From Lasiosphaeria ovina (taxonomy: Eukaryota > Ascomycota > Sordariomycetes > Sordariales > Lasiosphaeriaceae): 64,000 nt of DNA. Made by a program: the position numbers and the translations under genes. Of the stretch, positions 57,653-64,000 are shown piece after piece. The notes beneath the pieces are model-generated. The model searched no databases and was not told the DNA's origin. It saw only the letters and a program-made list of their open reading frames with translations. Location: assembly GCA_033439765.1 (NCBI GenBank), contig JAULSN010000009.1:1860001-1924000 (forward strand), in the 5' to 3' direction. Numbering within the stretch: the first letter of the stretch is position 1; each line of letters begins with the position of its first letter.

Positions 57653-58990
57653 ATGCCCGGTCAGAATACTAACCCATCGCAATCTGCGCCCCTAGACCGC
57701 CATCGATCGTTGCTGGAGGAGATTATTGATTTCTCCGTCGAAACACGGCTAGAAGACGGCCAGCGTGCACGGGCAAACCGGCAGTTCTACCAGGTCTTGG
57801 ATCACTTCCATAAGTTAGAGCCAGAACCCAAGAGACATCAGCGGGGCACCACCTACAGCCGCCCCATTCTCATCCGCTACACCTATGAGTACGCGCGCTC
57901 CCAAGAGTCGCGCGATGCGTTCTTCCGCTCCATGGGGCTCTCCCTAGATGCAGATGACGGCTCCCGGGAATATGACGGACGATTTGGAAGGCGGACAGGC
58001 AGAAGATCTCCGCTCGGTGTTCTTCGCCTTCGCCGACTATCTATTAGATAGTTTCTTCCTGCCCTGTGAGTGGATTCTTTTTGGCACCCCACCCTCGAAA
58101 TCTCGAATTCCGACCCACGAACTGACAACAAGGATTGTGTCGCCTACGAGTAGTGAAGGCCTCAACAAAAAAGACGCCTCCCCTCCCCCGCATATCACTC
58201 CGCCGTCCTTAGAGCGCAAGGATCTGGGCTGCCCCAGGGACTTGTGGCCACACCAGAACGTGTTTCCGCTCTAGGGGCGCGTGCCTGGTCCGGGACCGTA
58301 GTATTTTACCCCTTTGCCATCTTGGCCTGCAGTTTACTCTGCCCAGTCTTTCTAACAAATCACCTACCTATATAGGACCCATTTAGAGAGGCTGCCCTTG
58401 CCATTCTCAACATGTTTGACATGGGCGTTGCCTACCTCACCGAGGGCCTTAAGATCGACCGCCCGCGAAACGCAATGACGCTGACGCCCACTATCCATCA
58501 GCAGTTTGGTGACTTTCAGATCTACTTCGAGCAGCTAGCAGCTGCTCCGGGCCAGCAGGACCCGCCGCCACATACGTACCGCGTCGGCTCGTTTCTCCCT
58601 CCGCAGATATTCCGCAGGAACCCTCTCCCCCCAACTCGGACGCTGCATCTGTCTGAAAACCGAACGATCGAACCCCCCTCGCCGCGGCTACTGGCACTTC
58701 ACTGCGCCATCGCGCACATCCTCCACCTCTCAGCAGCGGGGGCGTACATCAATCGGATACTCCAGGATGTCGAGGAGCACGGCATAAGGGCTGATGGCTC
58801 AACCAATCTTGGCCGTCTCGTGGCCCTTGGGTTGAATCAATGGACCTGTGGGATTGCAAGTAAGGCACTTAGAGGGGGTGGTCTGGCGGCTGAAGAAGAC
58901 TACGAGATGGTAAACCAGGCTGGGGGGGGGGATGGCGATAAATTGTCCTGGTGGAGCCGTGGCCCCCTCCGCGAAGGCAAAAGCGCTTCT
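57653..58990 (+). pseudogene. HNH-endonuclease-type fungal protein, frameshifted and internally deleted
   Basis: The gene starts MPGQNTNPSQSAPLDRHRSL and reads well to FFRSMGLSLDADDG. It then shifts frame near 57955 into MTDDLEGGQAEDLRSVFFAF. A normal intron (GT near 58066, acceptor TAG at about 58151-58153) joins FFLPL to KASTKKTP. A further one-base loss in a C run shifts into SPAYHSAVLRAQG, and another shift occurs at the block expected to read LRGACLVRDR (about 58273). The following region, which in this family carries the HNH His/Asn motif, is missing. Sequence resumes at DPFREAALAILNMFDMGV and continues through DRPRNAMTLTPTIHQQFGDF, SPRLLALHCAIAHILHLSAA and GSTNLGRLVALGL. Three frameshifts plus loss of the catalytic segment mean it is inactive. 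The family is common and unstable in Pezizomycotina; its role is unknown. Confidence 0.75.
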
Positions 58991-59402
58991 TAATCCGTTG
59001 GACCCGTTACACGCGCCACCTGATGAGGGAGGCACTGGATGAAGCGTTACCTGGAGGCGGGATAGCAGAGGTATCACCAATGCCTTCGGCCTATGGGGAA
59101 GGATTAATACTCTCGCTGAGGCATTAGTGGCGACGGCCAAACTTGAGAAGACACTACTGGGCCCGAGCCGAGGCTAGGTAGTTTTGATGGGCGGGGCGGG
59201 GGCCGCATCAAGACCCTAAAGGACATCCGACGGCCACGCATCGAGATCTCCAGTCCAACGACTTCCAAGGAAAGCGTAATGGTGGAATATAAGCACCTCT
59301 GAACCATGTTCTCACTATACCATATGGCGAGCCACTGCCACCACCCACCACCACCAGCGACCAACCCCGCGCCAGCTGTCTGGGACCACCGGCGCAAGCA
59401 GG

Positions 59403-59423
59403 CCCCCCCCCCCCCCCCCCCCC
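59403..59423. repeat. Poly-C run of 21
   Basis: An uninterrupted mononucleotide run followed by GGGG. Sequencing length error is possible here. Confidence 0.8.
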
Positions 59424-59945
59424 GGGGTTCCGCCCTGCCGCGCCGCCCTGCCGCGCCGCCCTGCAGCACCAAAGTCCGGGCCGCCGACAGGCGAGATGAC
59501 GGGCATGTCATGGGGGCAGGCCGAGTAGCAGGGGACGTGATAGTGGTCGACTCGGCGGTGTTGATGACCGGGCAGAACTGTGTAGTGTATAACGGTCTGG
59601 ACAATATTCGTTTACTGGGTGGTGAGCTATAAACGCTTGGCGCCTATGTACCTACAGTAGCCGAAGACGTTTTAACAGTCGGAGGAGACTCGCTCACAAT
59701 TAGATCTCTTGAGCATCATACTCCGAGATTCTAGCTCCAAGACCATGGCGTGCAACCGTGAATCGGGATGCCCCTTTACTTTAAATTGACCCTGGCAGCT
59801 TGGCAGGCAGGCACCTACCTAGGTACACGTGTACTTCTTGAGGGCGGTTGAGGGCGTCAAAATAGCGGGTCGGGGCTAGCCAGAATTGGTACCTAGGACG
59901 GCAAAAATACCTGGCCATCGATTGAGGTGGGGACGCGGAGGCGCT

Positions 59946-59980
59946 GCGTTGCGTTGCGTTGCGTTGCGTTGCGTTGCGTT
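59946..59980. repeat. Seven tandem GCGTT units
   Basis: A perfect pentanucleotide repeat in non-coding sequence. Confidence 0.9.
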
Positions 59981-60694
59981 TTAAGGTAGCGTTGCGTGAA
60001 ACGGTCGCAGGGGCCGAGGGCCACGCCTCTCACCCGCCGCCGCCGCAGCGCCTCTGAAAGTCTGAACTTTGATTTATTTCATCATCAGACGGATGGCAGC
60101 TCTTGTGTTGTGTTCTTTTCTTTAAAAAAATTTTTATCGCCGTGCATCCATTCGATAATTGGGTTTGATCTTGTTTGATTCCACAGAACTTTTAGTTGAT
60201 TCTCGCTTTTCTTTCTCTTGTTATTGTTTCTAGCGTTTCATGTCCTGAAACCCTCGCATTGCTAATGGTGGAGGTTACTCCGTACCCGTGGAGCCATTTC
60301 GGGTCTCACGACCGCCCAAGCCTGGCCCGAGTGAAGCCAGGAGGGTTTCAGATGGCGACAGGCTTAACCGCCTCTCTCTCTCCTCTCCCGCGACTCGGTC
60401 TCTTTTCTGGCCGTCCTTTCCCTCCCGTCTATTTCTCATTTGCGTGTGTTGTTGCTGTTCGATTTTCGCTGCAGGAATACGTCCGTCTTTCCGCGCTTTT
60501 TGCATGTGTCTGTGACATACGCAACCTATACACACACACACGTCTTCGATTCTTTCGCATAGCAGCTGGTCTGGTTTTCTCTTAATATCCATATTTCCAT
60601 CCAGCTTTTCTCTCTGCACGGCATCGAGAGAAAAGAACCTTTGCGACAAGAGAAAATAGAGAGAGAGACAAAGCTGTCTGTCTTGTACTTCAGG

Positions 60695-60954
60695 ATGAAG
60701 CCCGTCACCCTCGCTGCCGCCGTCCTGTCGATGTGCCTCTCCCTCGTCAGCGCGGGCGTCGTCATCACGCCCATACGCCCCGAGCAGGTCGTGCCCTCCA
60801 ATCCCGACGACTGCTTCTTTGGCGTCACGACACCAAGTGGATGCGGGTGAGTAGTCGAACCGCTTTACAGCTTGAGGCTTCTGAACCCGCTGGCTAGCTG
60901 ACTGACTGACTGACTGACTGACTGACCCCTTGCAGACCTCTCCGGAGCTCATGA
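60695..60954 (+). CDS. Very small secreted protein, 56 residues
   Basis: Exons 60695-60846 and 60936-60954, with an 89-nt intron, encode 56 residues. The signal peptide is MKPVTLAAAVLSMCLSLVSA. The mature part, GVVITPIRPEQVV then NPDDCFFGVTTPSGCGPLRSS, has two cysteines that may form one disulfide. The 19-nt second exon supplies only PLRSS and the stop; the DCFFGV/GCGPLR pattern recalls a small conserved fungal family I cannot name. The intron includes a (CTGA)n array just before its acceptor. Cell-surface signalling, effector or wall-associated roles are all possible; none is shown. Confidence 0.72.
60898..60926. repeat. (CTGA)7 tetranucleotide repeat inside an intron
   Basis: It sits 8 bp upstream of the AG acceptor of the small secreted protein gene, so length changes could affect branch-point spacing. 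Confidence 0.85.
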
Positions 60955-61866
60955 AGCCACGGCTCGTCCCGGTTCGCGCGCCGCGTGGTCGGGACGGGGC
61001 CCGACATGGAGGGTTGTTGTCGTCGTCATCGAGATGATACGTTCCGGCAGGATGCATTTGTTCGTCTGGGGTTGTAAATAACGGCTGCGGACGCTTATCG
61101 AGAGTCAATTTGGTTGTTTGGCACATATGCGTGCGCACATACGCAGCAACCCCCACGATCGCGATGGACCGGAATTTGGAGTTGGGACCCCTTCATGAGG
61201 AGGGGAGTTTTGAACTGGGCCAGCCTGTTGTGGCTGAGAATAGTTGGACCGAACGACTTTCTGAGTCGACGCCCTGTGTTCGACCCGCCGGTATTCCCAC
61301 TCGAAACATGACCAGGACTCGAACCACGTCGTTGGTTGTTTTACCAGAAGGGGTTGGCTATTAACTTTTCCCTGTCTTGGAGTCTTCTACAGTCAACTAG
61401 TAGGTGTGAGCGATTCGTGTGTTATTTACCTTGCTTCTTTATACATATATACATACATATACTCAAGAATATGCACATAGCGCAATACTATCATGACCTG
61501 GCCAGTATTGATCTCTCTCTTTATAAGTTCTTAGAAGCGGTCGATTACTTTTGCCAAACACGAAAGAAGACGGGAAACAACGCCAAGTGGAATTTTGAAT
61601 GTATTTTCCTCTTTCTTTTCATTTTCATTTTCCCCTTGAAAACCACAAAAACATGCAATTTGTAGAGAGGTATGTCCATATGTATGGGTCCGTCATTGTG
61701 AATAAGTGCGGGAATGCTGTTTTAAAGATAAAAGATAAAAATCTCCCGGAACACCCTGTCCCAACCCCCCAATCGCTCCAGACCATCTCTCTATCCACGG
61801 AGAAGGACGAAAAAATATTAAAAATAGTATTGAACTCATGCAAAATGCCCAACAGTATGTACGTAT
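60955..61866. other. Convergent 3' flanks
   Basis: Downstream of both the small secreted protein gene (plus) and the aspartic protease (minus). It has no gene of its own. A/T rich, with TACATA repeats near 61440-61465. Confidence 0.6.
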
Positions 61867-63432
61867 TTACAGAGCGGCTGCCACAGCGACGGCCAGCACG
61901 GCAGCGGCGGCGGCGGCGGCGCGCGGGGCCGACTGGTGCCAGTTGGCAGCGGCGTTGAGCTTGGTGGTCGACCCGGAGCCAGACCCGGACGTCGCGCCGG
62001 GGTCGCACTCGCCGGTGAAGTTGGCGGCGCCCGTCTTGGGGATGGCCTGCTCGTTCTGGCCGCAGTTGGCGTAGGGGGCGATGGAGACGGTCTCGGTGGT
62101 CTGGTCGAAGACGACGTAGACGGAGCGCATGAAGCTGTCGCCGAGCAGGACGGGGTCGGCGGCGGTGCCGCCGTTGGTGGTGGCGCCGAGGATGCACGTG
62201 TCGCCGCCGAGGTCGACGATGAAGTCGTCGATGGGCACCGAGAAGGTCGCCGTGTTGCCCGCCGTGCCGAATGCGAACTGGAAGTTGCCCGCTGTCTTCT
62301 GCTGCGAGCACGGCACGATGTACACGCCCGACCGCTGGCTGAACGTGGCGCCAAAGTCCCGCGCCATGGCCTTGGCTACGGCGTCGGGCAGGTAGCTGAG
62401 CGAGGAGCCCGAGTCGAGCACGACGGCCACGGTGCCCGTCGAGTACGTCTTGGTGTTGCCGCTGCCGCGGTCCACGCCGACCGACGCCAGGGGCAGGTAG
62501 TACCGGTTGATGTCGCCCGTGAACTGGGGGCCCAGGATGGCGTGGGTCGAGAGCTTGCCGGTGAACTTCTTGGTGTCGACGCCGCCAAAGATGATGACGC
62601 CGCCATCGCTCGCCTTGTCGCTGCCGAGGGCGACGCTGAAGGCCTTGCTGTTGGTCACGCCCTGGGCCTCGAGCTCGTCGATGAAGTTGCTGTAGTTGAG
62701 GTTCGTGTTAAGCCCGTAGCTGAGGCCCAGGATGCCCTCGTTCAGATCTTCGGTAGATGTCGCCATACCGAACTGGGCGTTCGTGACCGAGGCCGCCTTG
62801 GTGCCACCGGGCAATGATATGGTGTCCTTGACATAGGAGAGCTTCACATCGCCAATGCCGTACTTGATCGACGTCGTCTTCGCCGAGAGGCCGGATTGGG
62901 AGCTCGTGCTCGATTTGGAGGGATCGTACAGACCGTCGGCCAAGCATTCTTGGGCCTGGCTAGCCTGCAAGCTCGTGTCTTGGCAATCGGGATTAACCCT
63001 GCGGCAGAAGGAAAGAGAATCGTCAGCGGCTGATCTGGGTCTTGGCCGTAGTGTTTCAACTTGACATGGTGGTAGATAGGGGGCATTACACACCATAGCT
63101 CGTCGGAGCCAGTGTCGATTGCGACTTTTACCAGCTGTCCTGGCGTTCCAATGCTCACTAGAATCTCAGGCAAGCGAATTAGACCGGGTCGCCGAGCTGA
63201 AAACAGCAGAGGCACACTCGACAGAAAACATACGTTGGACGAGATAGCTCGTATCAGTGATGTTGTACAGCGTCACTGAGGTGTCCCTCTTCCTCAAGGG
63301 CTGGACGCGGTGCACCTGCTCGACTTGGAGCGAGTAGAAGTTCTGGGAATGGCCTGCGTCTCTCGGCAAGACAGCAGCAGCACTGCCGACGGCAGCGAAG
63401 GCCAGGGCGGGAAGAAGCGCAGCGAGAGCCAT
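61867..63432 (-). CDS. GPI-anchored aspartic protease (pepsin family A1, yapsin/OPSB-like)
   Basis: Three exons (63432-63234, 63157-63094, 62998-61867) with introns of 76 and 95 nt encode 464 residues. The signal peptide is MALAALLPALAFAAVGSAAA, followed by a propeptide with a basic QPLRKRD processing-like site. Splicing restores YLVQLSIGTPGQLVKVAIDT with catalytic Asp81 in the DTGS motif. The second catalytic Asp283 lies in VVLDSGSSLSYLP. The C-terminus has a Ser/Gly linker (GATSGSGSGS) and a hydrophobic Ala-rich tail after a small-residue site, typical of a GPI-attachment signal. It is therefore expected at the plasma membrane or wall, cleaving secreted or wall proteins. The plus-strand frame opposite (61936-62817) is a high-GC shadow. 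Confidence 0.94.
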
Positions 63433-64000
63433 CGTCGACTTTTTTTTCCGGCTCTTCTTTGCGGGGAAGGACGAGGTTGAACGAAATAACGAAGCCGGGG
63501 AAGAAATAAAGGGGGATCCATGATTTAAATATCCCCCCCCCCCGTGTTTGTAACTAGCCTACTTCATACATACCTGAATGGGACGAACGGCAATCCTACG
63601 GACGCTACCTTTGAGTTGGGCCTGGACCTGGACACACAAACGCGGCACAAGCCGCGGAGAACGACCGCCGCTGTGGACAATGGGCGGGCAATTAATTCGT
63701 ACTGTACGCGCCCGGCCTGCTCTGTTTGGCCCAATACGCCAATCACAGACACCCGTGCTTGCTCCTAGGTGTCTGGGGCTGAGTGCACTTGGGCGAGGAC
63801 ACCCCGCCACAGTCTGGATTAGACGAGATGTATTGGGGCAATAGGCCGATAGATGCGGATCAGAATTAGCGCATGATAGTTGACGGATCAGTCAGTCCAG
63901 TTTGCTCTGCCAGCTCACCTGTCGCTCTTTGTCCCTTTCAGCGGCCTCGGGGTTGTGCAAGCCGCAGTCGACCAAGGCAAGCTACAGCACCGCCGCAGCC
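63433..64000. other. Promoter region of the aspartic protease gene
   Basis: Includes a TATA-like TTTAAATAT (minus sense ATATTTAAA, near 63525) and a short poly-C run (63532-63543) about 100 bp upstream of the protease ATG. No further gene is seen to the right edge. Confidence 0.5.

Larger units (their letters stand above)
58991..60694. other. Intergenic; simple repeats and promoter of the small secreted protein gene
   Basis: No gene is seen. Contains a 21-base poly-C run (59403-59423), a palindromic CCTACCTAGGTAC (near 59815) and seven GCGTT units (59946-59980). The 300 bp before 60695 are C/T and A/C rich, like a fungal promoter and leader. Confidence 0.55.

Noticed and set aside
61310..61375. 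Another T-arm-like motif on the minus strand (GTGGTTCGAGTCC)
   Set aside because: The T stem has mismatches and no D arm or matching acceptor is present.
61936..62817. 293-codon plus-strand frame
   Set aside because: Antisense shadow of the aspartic protease; Gly/Ala/Val/Arg composition is produced by the GC-rich third positions of the real gene.
1..64000. CRISPR arrays, bacterial-type operons, rRNA genes and a secondary-metabolite cluster
   Set aside because: None seen: introns, HET and HEX1 genes show a fungal nuclear genome; no spaced direct repeats, no 5S-like sequence, and no polyketide, peptide-synthetase or terpene enzymes.

Overview
This is a window of nuclear DNA from a filamentous ascomycete (Pezizomycotina), most likely a Sordariomycete and probably near the Sordariales. 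The genes carry short GT-AG introns of about 50-200 nt. There is a HET-domain gene and a Woronin-body HEX1 gene, which is a Pezizomycotina hallmark; its C-terminal domain looks, from memory, nearly identical to Neurospora HEX-1. Exon structures below were assembled by hand from splice consensus, reading phase and family resemblance, with no RNA evidence.

Layout. 0.8-7.2 kb: a HET-domain gene, then two adjacent genes sharing a DUF8032-type domain, all on the minus strand. 7.2-24.7 kb: a 17.5 kb stretch with no gene I can support, holding one MITE-like inverted-repeat element, short repeats and a possible tRNA relic. 24.7-37.2 kb, all minus: a secreted polyglutamine protein, a large RD/RE-rich DUF8035-type protein, bleomycin hydrolase, and HEX1. 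39.9-50.0 kb: the ribosome-quality-control factor Rqc2/NEMF (plus) converging on Mediator subunit Med12 (minus), with a defective leucine-tRNA-like gene between them. 50-60 kb: a decayed region with two pseudogenes (a conserved unknown family and an HNH-type fungal family), a transposon-end-like sequence and a coiled-coil fragment. An intact four-exon Asterix-like ER membrane protein gene sits inside it. 60.7-63.4 kb: a very small secreted protein gene converging on a GPI-anchored aspartic protease gene.

The conserved genes serve unrelated housekeeping and cell-biological roles: stalled-ribosome rescue, transcription, septal pore plugging, peptide turnover and ER membrane protein assembly. 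I see no biosynthetic or defence cluster. The most unusual signal is at HEX1. Its spliced 5' leader contains no AUG in any frame over more than 1 kb of exon-like sequence. Yet it is open in frame with the HEX1 start for more than 210 codons and encodes exact 20-residue tandem repeats. This suggests an N-terminally extended HEX1 form started at a non-AUG codon, or from an unseen upstream exon.
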